Notes: generated from the sequence alone by a model not told the origin. DNA of 64,000 nucleotides from Chrysomallon squamiferum (GCA_012295275.1 CM022679.1:8854669-8918668), one strand, 5' to 3'. Positions 49,287 through 61,706 are shown, counted from the stretch's first letter. A program made the numbers and translations.

Positions 49287-49741
49287 TTACTACATTATAT
49301 TAATATACAGTGGGTGGGCCAGACAGAAATGATATCGCAGACTACAGTTATTGAAATTTCTTTTCTATAACCAAAAAATTAAAAATATAACAAAAAACAA
49401 ACATTCATTTGTATAATAAACAATAAACACTTAACTGTGCTATCTAATATTCAATGAACACTAAAATTAATTTATAATTATTATAATTCCAATAGTTTAA
49501 ACCTAATAATTATACAGGGTTAATTAGGTAATTTGAGCCTGTTAATAATTCTTGTTAACTTGATTCAAAAATGCTAAATTTTATTAGCAGTGTTAAAAAA
49601 GATACTATGTCAAAGAAACCTGAACAATTTAATTAGGAATATGTACCCGAAAAAAAAAAGGGTATAAAAATGGTCGTTTATTTTTCCGTTATCAGGAGAA
49701 TCTAAGTTACGATGACTTACCGCCAAGAACCGAAAATTAAT

Positions 49742-49780
<39 letters not shown>

Positions 49781-49844
49781 TATGTAGATGGCATTTGATT
49801 ACCAGCGTAACAAAATGAAGTTCTTTTATGATTATTATTATTCT

Positions 49845-49846
<2 letters not shown>

Positions 49847-49889
<43 letters not shown>

Positions 49890-49920
49890 GAGTAGGAGTA
49901 GTAGTAGTATTAGTAGTAGT
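49847..49920. repeat. (AGT)n microsatellite
   Basis: An AGT run with a few AGG and ATT variants. Confidence 0.93.
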
Positions 49921-50301
49921 TGTATTTTAATGTTTCATAATTGGTTTGTGACCAAACGATGTTTAAAACATGAAAGTATACCTAACAACGTTTAAGGTTA
50001 TCAGCAAGAAACAATTTGTATGCACGTTTTCTTTGACAAGAACCAACACACCACACCCTTTGATAACCAGTTAAAACAATTTATTGCACGTAATGTAAGT
50101 GATGTTTTAATTGTGAATATTGCTGCGTTGAATGAAATAAATTATTAAGCTGTTGCGTGCAAGAACATATTATTGAAAGTAATGATATTATTTAAAACTT
50201 AAACTAAATGCTAAGTCATGAAAATTAATTATTTAGCGCACACACATACATTTAGTTTCATTTATTTTTTTATCAATTAATTATTTAATTCATTTATTTT
50301 A

Positions 50302-50346
<45 letters not shown>

Positions 50347-50355
50347 CTTTTTTCT

Positions 50356-50402
<47 letters not shown>

Positions 50403-51261
50403 AATACGTAGGTTCAGTAAAAACATTTAAGTTAACAAAAAGAATTGCGTGGATTGACAAGACATCTGGTTGTTCTAGTAACTTAAAACTAACGAACCAG
50501 CAAGGTACCATCTAAACATTTTCAATGACCTATCCAAATACCCGTTAAATCATTACACTTTTCCACAAGTATTTTTCATTATTAAACAGCCTAATTTTTT
50601 CTTCATTTCCTTTGAGTTAATCCTTTTATATTCTTTCTTTCTTATTATAATTATTATATATCTTTTTTTCAAAGCTCGTGTTATCGAAGTTTCAACAGTC
50701 GGTCGGCCATTTTTTTTTTTTTTTTTTTTTTTCGGTTTTCAAAAGCTGGCCGCTGCCCGTTTGTGTGATATGAAATTTATTGCGATTAACCAGTCTCGTT
50801 TATAGAAAGCTTTTATGAAATATTGTTTGCTTTTTGTGCTGACGTTTTGCAAGGAACAGAGCCAAACTAATTTATCATTCGTATTCTAAAAGTTTTTTCA
50901 TTCTTTTATTATTGTTGTTACGATTCAGGGAAGTTCCTGAAAGTACAGATAAGTTGGTTGACTGGCAGGGAACTTTCACGATAGGGGTGAATTAATTCTG
51001 GGTTTAAATTATATTTAATTAACAACAAATACACAAATAAATCAATAAACAAACAAACAAACAAATAAATAAATAAATAAACACACGCACACATACAAAC
51101 ATATATAAAGAATATACCTTTCATAAAATATTCTTTTGCATACAGTAGTTTAATAATTTATTTCGTGAACAAAACAATATTAAAAAGTAAAATATAATTT
51201 TCATTATGTGAAATAAATACTGACAGTCACAACTCACCCCTGTGTACCAATTTATATACAG

Positions 51262-51262
<1 letters not shown>

Positions 51263-51313
<51 letters not shown>
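51263..51313. repeat. (CA)n microsatellite
   Basis: A perfect CA run of about 25 units. Confidence 0.97.
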
Positions 51314-51321
<8 letters not shown>

Positions 51322-51603
51322 ACAAACACACATACATAACTCCTTTCCTTGTTATTATAATTATGTGGCACACCTTTATCTTTCTACCTGGACACGTTCC
51401 AGTTTTACCTAACCACAAGACAGAACTCACAGCGCCAGTGAAATGTACAGTCAGGAGAAATCATTTGAAAATTCTTCGCTAGTACATAAAGGTATTGTAC
51501 AGACATATTATTGTCTATATTTAATTAATGTTTTATTTTTTTTTTATTTTTTTTTTTTTTTGGTATGTTTATTTGTATTCATTTTTGTGAGTGTATGTAT
51601 GTG

Positions 51604-51636
<33 letters not shown>

Positions 51637-52635
51637 GTATGTTAATTTCAGTTTATTAGCATTATTATTATTATCATTGTTGTTGTTGTTATTATTTTTT
51701 AAATTTAAATGATCTCTGCTTTCGTTACAATTATTAAGTGAGACAAATAATTTGGAAAAGTTTGGATAAGAAACATCTTGTTAAGTACAAAAATAAAAAA
51801 TAAAGAATAATAATAAAATAAAAAATAAAAATAAGGAGAAAAATGATTAAATGTTGACTGTCTTGAACATGCGTACAGTGGTTACGTTTGGTGCATTATT
51901 CATATAAGACAAATAAGTCTTACGGTATATAAGAAAGGTTTGTAACAAAAAAAAATATATATATATATATAATGATAATACAAAAATAATAATATGACAA
52001 TAATAACAACAATAACTATAATAATAAAAACAGAACAAAAACAACAAGTAAAAATCAATGTTACTTAATAAAATAAATATGAAAAAATAATAAAAAGCTT
52101 TATTTGTCAGTCGTTTTATTACTTTTAAGTTTTAATAATGTTCGTTTGGTTACAGTAATTTCACTTCAGTGAGAAAATGAGAAGTGAAAAACTAGAATTA
52201 CAATACAAATATGCTGCAAGAAAAACAGTGAAATAAAAAAAAAAAAAAAAAAAAAAATACTTTTAGGATATTTTCAAATGAAAGAACACCTTAATATGGG
52301 AAATTAATTAATGTCCGTGTGAAAACTAAACTTTCTCCATCAAGAAACATTCTAAATTTAATTTCCAATGTATTTTCAGGGCGTAGGTCTTCAGTTTTTA
52401 TTATTATTATTTTTTTGTCTTTTTAGTGTTTTTCAAGCATATAAATACGTTATGGAAAAGTGTTGTCGAAAGTCGTTATGATTAAATCGAAGTAACGCGA
52501 TCACGTTTTAGTACAGTAATCAAGTGTTAAAACAAATGAACCGCCATGCCATATCTGTTGTAACCTTATTTCATGTGACCTAGCCAAATGTGAGTTAAAT
52601 CCACGTAGACATCGCTTCGTCTATAAACAATACTG

Positions 52636-52640
<5 letters not shown>

Positions 52641-52690
<50 letters not shown>
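52641..52690. repeat. (GT)25 microsatellite
   Basis: A perfect GT run. Confidence 0.97.
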
Positions 52691-52693
<3 letters not shown>

Positions 52694-53539
52694 TAATGTA
52701 TGTTTGTATGGCTTAGATATCAACGCTAACAAACAACATCAGTGGCATCAACACAGAGATTAAAGCAAACTGTACAAGGTTTAAGACAGAAACTTCAGTT
52801 ACTTGGGTTAATCTTGCAAGGAGCTGTGAAAGGAGGGAAGGAGACGAGACACTCAGAAGCAGAGGTGGGAAGGTAACAGTAGGGAATGGACAGGCCTGGA
52901 TTTCGCCAAGTCACAGAGGCCAGTATAAAACAAGGGAAAGATAGAGGAAACCGATTGTAAAATCATTCTTTGGTGCCTCAAGAACCCATGCGGTTAAAGG
53001 ATAATATAATGAATATGACAAAAAAAAAAAAAAAAAAAAAAAAACTATCTATGACAATATTATTAATTGCTTAAATTGGGGGAACATGTTTTGGGGTGTT
53101 TTTTTTTCTTTGTTTGTTTGTTTAGTTTTCTCTGAAAAAAAAATGGGCAATAACTGAGAAAACGTCATTTAAATTAATGTAATTATTATACATATATTAT
53201 ATTTAAAAAAAAGATGATTAAAATAAATCATTTACAATAAAAAGAGCAAATTAAGGTGTTTGACAATCTGCACAGTGTATTTAACCCATCTGAGATCAAG
53301 TTTTAATTTATATCCATTAGTGGCCCTTACGTTAATGTAAAGTACTTGATTACCGTATTACTTAATTTAAACGACGCTGATATCCGAGCCAAACATACAT
53401 TAATTATTATTATTATTCATATAATTATTCCGTTTACACTGAGTTGACCTTTCTGTTCGCATTACCGTAATCATAGATCAAAAGTAATATAATTACTGCC
53501 TCACATTTTTTTTTATTTCTTCTCGCTACAATTCGCGAT

Positions 53540-53784
53540 TTACATTCGGCAAAAGGCGTCACTTGTATCCTAGCAACCTCATTGACAAGGCTTCTGTTTT
53601 CCTTTCATACGACTGCCACCGACAATGGCATGTGATCATGTGACCGAACTCGAAGTCAGCGACGAGCATGAACGAACAGAATGTGGGTTACCGTTAGATC
53701 GAAGTAATGCTGGGTGTACGTACACTTAAAACTCTTGGATTTTTATGACAGCTACCCCCGTTTTAAACTTTTCACGTGTTACAG
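53540..53784 (+). promoter_or_regulatory. candidate non-coding first exon B (with promoter) of the LRR gene
   Basis: A CpG-containing island ends with donor CACGTGTTACAG|GTAAGC (GT at 53785), 1.3 kb before the first LRR coding exon and on the same strand. It contains GTATCCTAGCAAC (53565-53577), which fits an RFX X-box, and E-box-like CATGTGACC and CACGTG. It is a better positional candidate than the 47.6-kb island. Transcription is inferred, not shown. Confidence 0.45.
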
Positions 53785-55116
53785 GTAAGCAGTAAAGTGA
53801 CAAAAACGGAATGAACGAAAACCAATGTTTATTATCGTTTGTAACTGTGTGTCAAACGACACGTCGAAATACAAACTGGCCTACTACTATTATTAGTAAA
53901 TTAATCTGAGAGATATGCTTGTTGACAGCAGCGTTAAGTTTTGTTCCAGTGGAATGTGTGTTCAAATTCGCGGAACATCGAGCACGTGTATATTGTGTGT
54001 TGTTTGGTGACAAGACGTGCATACAGACAAACAGCAATATATTTTATTTTGAAATCTTTGATTTTGACTTAAGATTAAACAATTTATTAATCTGATCGTT
54101 ATATATAAAACTAATCAGGATAGTTTAATAAACAAACAAATAAATAAATTATACAATATGACGTAACGCATACACTGTAATTAAGTAATGTATTACAGTG
54201 TAAGACATACATTATCATTATATTATAAATACCATTATATATATATATATATATATATTCACTTTAAAATAACTGATTACATACATTAGTTAAGAAATAC
54301 AAAACAATGACAGAAATGTAGTTTTATCTCTCAACATCATTTACACAGAAAATCAAATAAATTTGATCACTGTTTTGTATTTAAATTGAAAAAAAATATT
54401 TATCATGATAGCAAATAATATTAAAAACAACAACAACAAATAATAAGAAGAAGAAGACAAAATAATTAAGAATTAAAATTTTAAAAAGTAAATAAATAAA
54501 TAAAAATAAAATATTAATAGTTCTGTAGATTGGGGATCAAACGCTGGTAATTAAACAATGATATCTTGAACTTACTGTAGACTGTGTCGAAGTGTGTAGA
54601 TTGGAGATCTTCAACAAGTAATTAATCAGATGTTGAATTTCAGACTGTGCAGTAGACAATAAGTATGATGAGGTATGTTGACTAAAGATCTACAGCTGGT
54701 AATTAAACAGAGATATGTTGAATTTCAGGCTGTGCTGTAGACTGTGTTGAAGTATGATGAGATGTGTAGACCAGAGATCTACAGCTGGTAATTAATCAGT
54801 GACATGTTGAATTTCAGACTGTGCTGTAGACTGTGCTGTATGTAGACTGCGTTAAAGTGTGATGAGGTGTGTAGACTAGAGATCTACAGCTGGTAATTAA
54901 TCAGTGACATGTTGAATTTCAGACTGTGCTGTAGACTGTGCTGTATGTAGACTGCGTTAAAGTGTGATGAGGTGTGTAGACCAGAGATCTACAGCTGGTA
55001 ATTAATCAGTGACATGTTGAATTTCAGGCTGTGCTGTAGACTGTGCTGAAGTATGATGAGGTGTGTAGACCAGAGATCTACAGCTGGTAATTAATCAGTG
55101 ACATGTTGAATTTCAG
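53785..55116. other. proposed 5' UTR intron of the LRR gene
   Basis: AT-rich sequence with TA and AAAT runs and a 10-bp-stem hairpin (54171-54202). Its last 600 bp consist of the acceptor-bearing minisatellite. Confidence 0.5.
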
Positions 55117-55170
55117 GCTGTGCTGTAGACTGTGCTGAAGTATGATGAGGTGTGTAGACAGAAGACCTGC
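54530..55170 (+). repeat. 85-105-bp minisatellite built from the acceptor and start of LRR exon 1
   Basis: Each unit has ACATGTTGAATTTCAG (a good 3' splice site), then GCTGTGCTGTAGACTGTGCT plus GAAGTATGATGAGGTGTGTAG, then ATCTACAGCTG|GTAATT, which is donor-like. Acceptor CAGs lie at about 54641, 54726, 54815, 54920, 55025 and 55114; a seventh copy near 54565 has lost the AG. The last unit runs into the coding exon just before its ATG. Two units share a 16-bp insertion (105-bp length). Confidence 0.93.
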
Positions 55171-55445
55171 ATGCCTAACAACACTCAGTGGTCTAGTATG
55201 CTGACATCAACCCCAGGCAGACACACAAAGTGCAATGATGTCTTCACCTTCAGCCAGATTATCTTTTCCCTCGGATTATTCTTCCTCGTTGTCCAGAGCT
55301 GCCATGGAGATGATGAAAATGTGCCTGGGTGCCTGGACTTGGTCAAGCTGGGATGTCAGTGTTCTAGAAGAGTTGTGTCGTGTGTCAGTTTGGGTCTTCG
55401 AGGTATCCCTGCAGTATCACTGTTTCCCAGGAACATCGAGGAACT
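55171..55445 (+). CDS. LRR protein exon 1: signal peptide and LRRNT
   Basis: The exon encodes a signal peptide and an LRR N-terminal cap. After a polar start come the hydrophobic stretch F-S-Q-I-I-F-S-L-G-L-F-F-L-V-V and the likely cleavage region S-C-H-G|D-D. The cap follows, with cysteines in C-L-D-L-V-K-L-G-C-Q-C and R-R-V-V-S-C, then L-R-G-I-P ... F-P-R-N-I-E-E-L. The donor CT|GTGAGT is in phase 2. Two starts are possible: ATG at 55171 (weak context) or at 55198 (A at -3), which is nine codons shorter. A TAG at 55126-55128 closes the frame upstream. The acceptor at 55115-55116 gives a non-coding leader from 55117. Later exons add six LRRs and an LRRCT. The protein is extracellular or membrane-anchored and its ligand is unknown. 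I could not assign it to a named LRR family. Confidence 0.88.
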
Positions 55446-56138
55446 GTGAGTACAGATGGTTTGAATATTCACTTAGTGAGTGCAAGTATTCTGATAGATA
55501 ACTGTGTGGTTCAGATGAATTTTTTTGTTGAAGTCATAAAACAGATTATATGTAATAAAAAATCTAAAATCGAAATATTTTTCGATCCTTTTTTGTAAGT
55601 TAAATATACTGAAAATTCAGATTTAATTGCTTCTGTTTATACCATAAAAAAAAAAAAATAATAATAATTTGAATACTCCGTAATAATTGCCCTTCAAGTA
55701 ATTAGAATCCATTAAAAAAAATGATTTAAAAATGTAGAAGTTAAAAACGCTGAATAATTCCCTGTCATATACCTTTAATAAGCATTTGCGTCACACTACA
55801 CACAGTCTGACCCCTTTTCCTTGTTTAAATTAATAAAAAAAAAATTCTTTCTTCCTACCTTTAGATCACACTGATATATTTCTAGTCTGCATTTTTTTTT
55901 TTCTCCTGTATACCACTACACTGACAGTCACACGTGGACAAAAGAGATAGAATGGGAGATACAGTAATGCAGATCATTTTTCTATTGTTTATAGCCAAGT
56001 GTTGATGTCACTTAAAAGACAGTCAGTTTACTCATTGTCTTTCTCTGTGTTAACTGACCCACTGTCTATACGTAATACAGAGGTAATGAAACCCGTTGAA
56101 TAAACAAGATTATCGCATTAGACATGTTGAACAAATAA

Positions 56139-56178
<40 letters not shown>
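56139..56178. repeat. poly-A run of about 40
   Basis: A homopolymer in LRR gene intron 1. Confidence 0.95.
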
Positions 56179-56180
<2 letters not shown>

Positions 56181-57612
56181 AAACCCCTCCCCTAAGTATT
56201 TTAAATGAGTTATAAAGTAATAATAATGTGGATTAGAGGAGTAGGTGTTAGTACAGGTTCTTGCTAACACAACGGATTCAGTGTTACAGACACATGTAGA
56301 GATATTGTTCTGTACCTTTCATTTCATGTTTTATTGTGTAAAATTATAAGCCATAAATAAAGAGAGATATCATTGTTGTAAAGCAGTTTGCAAGGTGCTG
56401 TTGCTTACTATAAATGACAGATTTATATAACTGTTAGGTTAAAAGGTGCTACTGTTATGTTCTTTTACCTTGCTAATATCAGATGTCACCAGAATATTAT
56501 TTATAGATTAGATATTTGAATATTTTATTAATTTTTACATATTTTAGTTCATACACTTATTATAATGCTGTACTGGTTGCAACAATGTACGTCTGATATA
56601 TCATGGAATGTATGTGCATAAAAATCTAAAACTTTAATATTTATTATTGTTTTCTTAAGTTAAATGTATTGAGAATAAACACTGAATTCCTTCTTTTTTT
56701 TATCTGAAAAAACAAAAACTGTATACTGTGTAATAATCACCTTTCCAAAAAATGTTTAAAAAACTTAATAAATCTCTTTCGGATATCTTTAATAAATATT
56801 TGCACAGTAAAATCATTAGCTGTTTTCCTGTGATTAATTACTAATGATGAATGGTTTGAATTTTTTTATATTTTTTATTATGTTATTTATTTATTTATTT
56901 GTTTATTTATTTATTTATATATATATTTTATTTTTTATATTTTTATTATTTTTTTTTTTATATATATTTATTTATTTATTTTTTTTATTATTCATTGTTA
57001 TCAAAAAAAAAAATAATAATAATAGTGGTCTTTTATGCAATAACCAGCCACAACCCATAAAGTTTTCATCATTTACCATGTTTTTCCCAATCTAAATCTC
57101 ATTACTTAATCTCATTACCTGAAAACACAGAAGTGGTACGTATTACACAGAATTCATTCATGTCGTACAGTCTTTAAAAAATCTACAATGGAATGACGTT
57201 AATAAAATATTTAACAGCAAATTAAGTCAAGGCTGGTAGCATTTAGTTAAGGAAAATGGTTAATTCCTGAACTTGCCAGAAACTGTAAATAATATATAAG
57301 TCAAAGCTGTTGGCATGCACTGAAGATTTGCTTTTGTAAATGTGTCTTCAACTAATTAATAATGTGCCTGTGTATTATTTTCATTATCACTGTGTACAAT
57401 GTATTAGTCACATCAAAGAGATTAATATATCAATGTAAAACAATGTTATCACAATTCAGCTGCCAATAAGTATTGATTTTCCTTTCATTTTTTTCAAAAC
57501 AGTATAGATTTGTTTGATAAACGTATTGGTGAAAGAGAATTTGTATGTGTATAATGTTTAATTGATTTCATGTATTTGGTTGTTTTATTATTTTATAATA
57601 AATAAATAAATG

Positions 57613-57614
<2 letters not shown>

Positions 57615-57655
<41 letters not shown>

Positions 57656-57665
57656 ACACACACAC
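57615..57665. repeat. (CA)n microsatellite
   Basis: A near-perfect CA run of about 24 units in LRR gene intron 1. Confidence 0.96.
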
Positions 57666-58346
57666 TAATATTAATAGAAGCTTGTGTGTAAGTGTGTGTA
57701 TGTACATCTTTTGTTATATTATAAATATACAAATATGCTTATTAATATATAATATTTCTTTTCAATTTTTGTCAAAATTTAATTTTAATTTTAAAATGTG
57801 TTAATTTTAAATAATAAAATGAATTAATTTGTAAAGCAAATATTATAATTTACATGTAATAAATATATATGGTGACAGTAAAATAGGACAAAATTATATC
57901 ATACATACAAAAATCCACAAGACTTTATTCTTGCAGATAAACATGAATAATTTTGATAGGATTCCATGTTTAATTTCTTAGTGTTATGAAACTCAGTTAA
58001 CAGCAGATATTTTACTTACCTGTTTTAGTTAACCTTTTCATAAAACAATATAGTTATTGACAACTGAAACTTTTGGGTTATGCAGTTCCTAATTACAATA
58101 TTGTATTTAAAAAAAAAATACCCACCAAAAAAACCCATATATATATAAATTTTAAAAACATAAAAATAAATAAATGAATAAAAACTTATTGAAAAAAATT
58201 GTAAGTATGCAGTATTAAAAAGGTTTTTTTTAAATATATAATCAGCTAATTTAATTTTTTATTTATTTATCTTTGTTAGGTTTCTTATTAATTTTAGTAA
58301 AAATGTAAAATTGAATGATAAATTGAACTTGAATATTTTCTTTCAG

Positions 58347-58415
58347 TATTCTCACAAATAACAAAATTTCCACCGTAAACTTGAGAAGTTTCAAATTTTC
58401 ACAGCTAAAAAGTTT
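58347..58415 (+). CDS. LRR protein exon 2: LRR 1
   Basis: 69 nt, phase 2 at both ends. It reads (L)-I-L-T-N-N-K-I-S-T-V-N-L-R-S-F-K-F-S-Q-L-K-S-L, one complete repeat with the L-x-x-N-x-I core. The acceptor is TTTCTTTCAG. The donor is TT|GTAAGT. Confidence 0.92.
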
Positions 58416-58760
58416 GTAAGTATTTAATACATCAATAATTTTTCACTGTCTGTTTGTGTGTGTATCTGTGTGTGCATGTTTATGTGTATGTGTTCAAGTG
58501 TGTAACAGTGAATGATTTTTTTTAAACAAATATTTGTTAAAATATTTATTTAATTAACATTTATTTATTTATTAATTATTATTATTGTTATTGTTATTAT
58601 TATTATTATTATTATTTTTTTTTTTATTATTATTATTTTTATTAGTATTAGTATTTGACTAGTTTAAAAAACCCACAAAAAACAATTACTATATATTTAT
58701 ATAGATAACTGAATATGAGTGCCTGTTAAAAATTTTAGATAATATAATGTTATGTTTCAG

Positions 58761-58838
58761 AAACCTAGCTTCAAATAGAATTTCTGCTAAATCTGGGATT
58801 GCTAATGCAATTAAAACATTGACGAAACTGGAGAATTT
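58761..58838 (+). CDS. LRR protein exon 3: LRR 2
   Basis: 78 nt, phase 2 at both ends. The core is N-L-A-S-N-R-I-S-A-K-S-G-I, ending L-T-K-L-E-N-L. At 26 codons it is the longest repeat, with extra residues in the convex segment. The acceptor is ATGTTTCAG. The donor is GTGAGT. Confidence 0.92.
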
Positions 58839-59351
58839 GTGAGTTTTTCATTTAATACAAAACATTTTTTTTTATCATCCCCTGTGTAATTTAAAAAAAT
58901 AATAATAATAATAAAAAAAAATTCTAATTCTATTACAACTCAGTAAATGAGATATTATACTGTAAAAAATCTTTATATTTTTTAGAAAAACAAAAACTTA
59001 TTACTGTTTTTGTTTTTGTATGTGAAAACATATCCTTACTAATTATTATTATTATTATTATTACTATTATTATTATTATTATATAATGTATCACAATATT
59101 ACTGTTATATTCTAAGTAATAATTATGATAGAAATGTCAGTAAAAACACATACACATCTGCACATATAAGCACAAATTTTTCAGAATATGTGCACATGCA
59201 CACACACAAACGCACAGACACACACAGAGCAGGTTATATTGCCTGCAATGCATATAAAAATAAATTTATTTTAAGAGAAAATCATCCAAAATCAATGTTA
59301 CTGGTACTTACTGTGCAATAAAAACTTCTCATCTCTGTTTTATTTTTCTAG

Positions 59352-59420
59352 ATATCTCCAGCGGAACAATATTTCTGTTGTAAATACGACTTATCTTCAT
59401 GGTGTAGAATTAAAAGTTCT
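59352..59420 (+). CDS. LRR protein exon 4: LRR 3
   Basis: 69 nt, phase 2 at both ends: Y-L-Q-R-N-N-I-S-V-V-N-T-T-Y-L-H-G-V-E-L-K-V-L. It contains two N-glycosylation sequons (N-I-S and N-T-T). The acceptor is TTTTTCTAG. The donor is GTAAGT. Confidence 0.92.
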
Positions 59421-60161
59421 GTAAGTGTAAATGAATTTATTTCAGTTTTAAAGACATGTGGCTGTAATTTTAATATTCACATATTTGAGGAAAAAACAAT
59501 TATTATAATTAATTAGGGTGTTTTTTTTTTTATTGTTTTGTTGTTTGTAATATTTTTTAATTATTTGTTTGACTATTTTAGTTTTTTTAGTTTTTATTTT
59601 TTTGTGATTTAATTTTAAAATTTTATTTTTTATTTATTTTTTATTTAATTTTTAATAAATAAAAAAAATAATAATAAAAAATTAGACAAACATAAAAGTA
59701 AACATATATAAGAAATAAAAAATAAAATAAATGAATAAATAAATGAAATGAAATGAAAAAGAAAGAAAGAAATACAATAAGACTGATTTATTTATTATAT
59801 TATTTTTGTTTAATTTGTTTTAATTGTATTTATCTTTTTCATTTTACTAATTTATTTTGTTTTTCTATTTAACAATTTTATTTATTTTTTATTAATATTT
59901 TTGTTTACATTTTTATTTTTGTCTCTAATTTAAATGAATTTTATAAAATAATTTATTTTATTTTTATTTGAATTTTTAAAATTATTTTTAATTTAATTTT
60001 TTTAAATTATTTTTATTTTTATTTTAATTAAATTCTATTTATTTGTTTATTTTGTTGTTTTCAAAAAGAAAAATTGAAGCAGTGGTTGGTAATCATGTAT
60101 GTTTAAATAGAATATTATGAAAAATTTTATTACTTATATATATTTTGTTTTCTTATTTCAG

Positions 60162-60230
60162 TGATATTTCTCACAATCCTATAAAACACTTTCATTTTGG
60201 TGCTGATATCCACATAGCTCTGAAAGAATT
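60162..60230 (+). CDS. LRR protein exon 5: LRR 4
   Basis: 69 nt, phase 2 at both ends: D-I-S-H-N-P-I-K-H-F-H-F-G-A-D-I-H-I-A-L-K-E-L. The acceptor is TTATTTCAG. The donor is GTAAGT. The intron before it (59421-60161) is almost entirely TTTA/AAAT-rich low-complexity sequence. Confidence 0.92.
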
Positions 60231-60386
60231 GTAAGTATTCATTTTTGTTTATTATATTATATATCATATCATATCATATCATATCATATATCATATCATT
60301 TTTATTTTATTTTATATTACATTTTATTTTATTTTATATTAAATTTTATTTTATTTTTTATTTATTTATTTATTTATTTATTTCAG

Positions 60387-60458
60387 ATATATGAAAAATG
60401 TAAATTTAACAGAAATACCTGAGGGTGCCTTTGATTCATTTTCTAAGTTGAGAACACT
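60387..60458 (+). CDS. LRR protein exon 6: LRR 5
   Basis: 72 nt, phase 2 at both ends: Y-M-K-N-V-N-L-T-E-I-P-E-G-A-F-D-S-F-S-K-L-R-T-L. This is a canonical 24-residue extracellular repeat with I-P-x-G-x-F. It carries an N-L-T sequon. The acceptor is TTTATTTCAG, next to an ATTT run. The donor is GTAAGT. Confidence 0.94.
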
Positions 60459-60574
60459 GTAAGTAGACTAAATAAGACTATATATCTGTGAAATCTCAGT
60501 TATCTCTCATGCCTTGAACTTTCCTGTCAGTGGTGAATATTAAAATAATAGGTGAATAATTAACCACTTTGTGT

Positions 60575-60582
<8 letters not shown>

Positions 60583-60619
<37 letters not shown>

Positions 60620-60720
60620 AATGTATATATAGATAGAGAGAGATAGAGAGAGATAAACAGATAGTCAGATAGATAGAAGGAGACTCAGACAGACAGACAG
60701 ATAGATGTGTAATGATGTAT
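60583..60720. repeat. GT and GATA/GACA microsatellites
   Basis: A GT run, then AGAT/AGAC tetranucleotide runs in the intron between exons 6 and 7. Confidence 0.9.
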
Positions 60721-60767
60721 TCCTGAACATGCGTTATCTGTAATATTTCATTCTCTTTATTTTACAG

Positions 60768-60836
60768 AGATTTAAGTGACAACAATTTGAAAACCCTGCC
60801 AAAAGGAATTTTTGATAATATTCCATTACAGCAAAT
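60768..60836 (+). CDS. LRR protein exon 7: LRR 6
   Basis: 69 nt, phase 2 at both ends: D-L-S-D-N-N-L-K-T-L-P-K-G-I-F-D-N-I-P-L-Q-Q-I. The acceptor is TTTTACAG. The donor is GTGAGT. Confidence 0.94.
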
Positions 60837-61539
60837 GTGAGTATTGTCTTTCTCTCTGTGTGGTTGTAATTCACACAGATTTTTATTTTCATTAGTAGTT
60901 TTATTTCTTCGAGAACTTACTACAGTCTTGACTGCACTTTGGCTTGAATCCACTTCGATTTTTATTTCAGTGTAAAAAAAAATTCATTATTAAAGTTTGA
61001 TTTTTTTCACTGAATAATATCTCTGTTTTATTACTTTTTTAAAATTTTTTTTTCTCTTTTTTTTAATCTAGATATTTTTAAATTTAGTTTTTTGTTTATA
61101 ACATCTTTATTCTTGAAAAGCATAATATGAAATAGTGATAATACCAAAATTTATATCTAATAATATAGTTTCACTGGTATAATATGTAATGAAATAAGCT
61201 TTTGGACTAATAAAAATAATAATAGTAATAAAAAATAATAATAATAATAATAATAAATATAATAATATAATAGTAATAATATAAATATAATATTAGTAAT
61301 TATAATGATATAAAAAACAATAACAATAATAGTAATGATATAAATAATAATAATAATAATAATAATAATAATTTATAATTTATTAATAATGTACAGTAAT
61401 GAAAAACAAAAATAACAACAAAAGCTACCAATGCACACTAATATTCCTATTTAAAAATTTTTTTTTTTTTTTTTTTAATATTAACAGTAAAAGAAATTCT
61501 ATACAAAAGTGATTTTCTGTGATTTTTTGTTTTTTTTAG
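60837..61539. other. LRR gene intron 7
   Basis: AAT runs (61215-61370) and a T run (61458-61475); no exon. Confidence 0.85.
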
Positions 61540-61706
61540 TGATCTCTCTGGAAATCCGTGGAAATGTGACTGTCAGCTGAAGTGGTTGCGACACTGGCTG
61601 AACAGAGCGCAGAGTAAGAAGGTTGTGGTGAAGAACATCAACCAAGTGACATGTTCTCAGTGGCCCCAGCAACCACTCATTTCAGTTGACGTCAGCCATT
61701 TTATGT
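61540..61706 (+). CDS. LRR protein exon 8: LRRCT cap
   Basis: It begins D-L-S-G-N-P-W-K-C-D-C-Q-L-K-W-L-R-H-W-L, the signature start of an LRR C-terminal cap (C-D-C), and continues to V-T-C-S-Q-W-P and I-S-V-D-V-S-H-F-M. A strong donor T|GTGAGT at 61707 leaves phase 1 and joins to the exon at 62831. If not used, the frame reads C-E-F-S-N and stops at 61721-61723, which would supply the fourth cap cysteine at the expected place and give a secreted protein of 294 residues. Confidence 0.92.

Larger units (their letters stand above)
47852..53539. other. intergenic region, right part
   Basis: No supported exon. It holds a long CT tract (47977-48054), AAT runs (48346-48385), poly-T (49745-49777, 50368-50399), an AGT run (49847-49920), CA (51263-51313) and GT (52641-52690) runs and poly-A (53022-53044). 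The segment 52720-53000 is less AT-rich and unidentified. Others are plain AT-rich sequence. Confidence 0.6.
55446..58346. other. LRR gene intron 1
   Basis: 2.9 kb of AT-rich intron with a poly-A run (56139-56178), ATTT runs (56884-56990) and a CA run (57615-57653). No further exon was seen. Confidence 0.8.
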
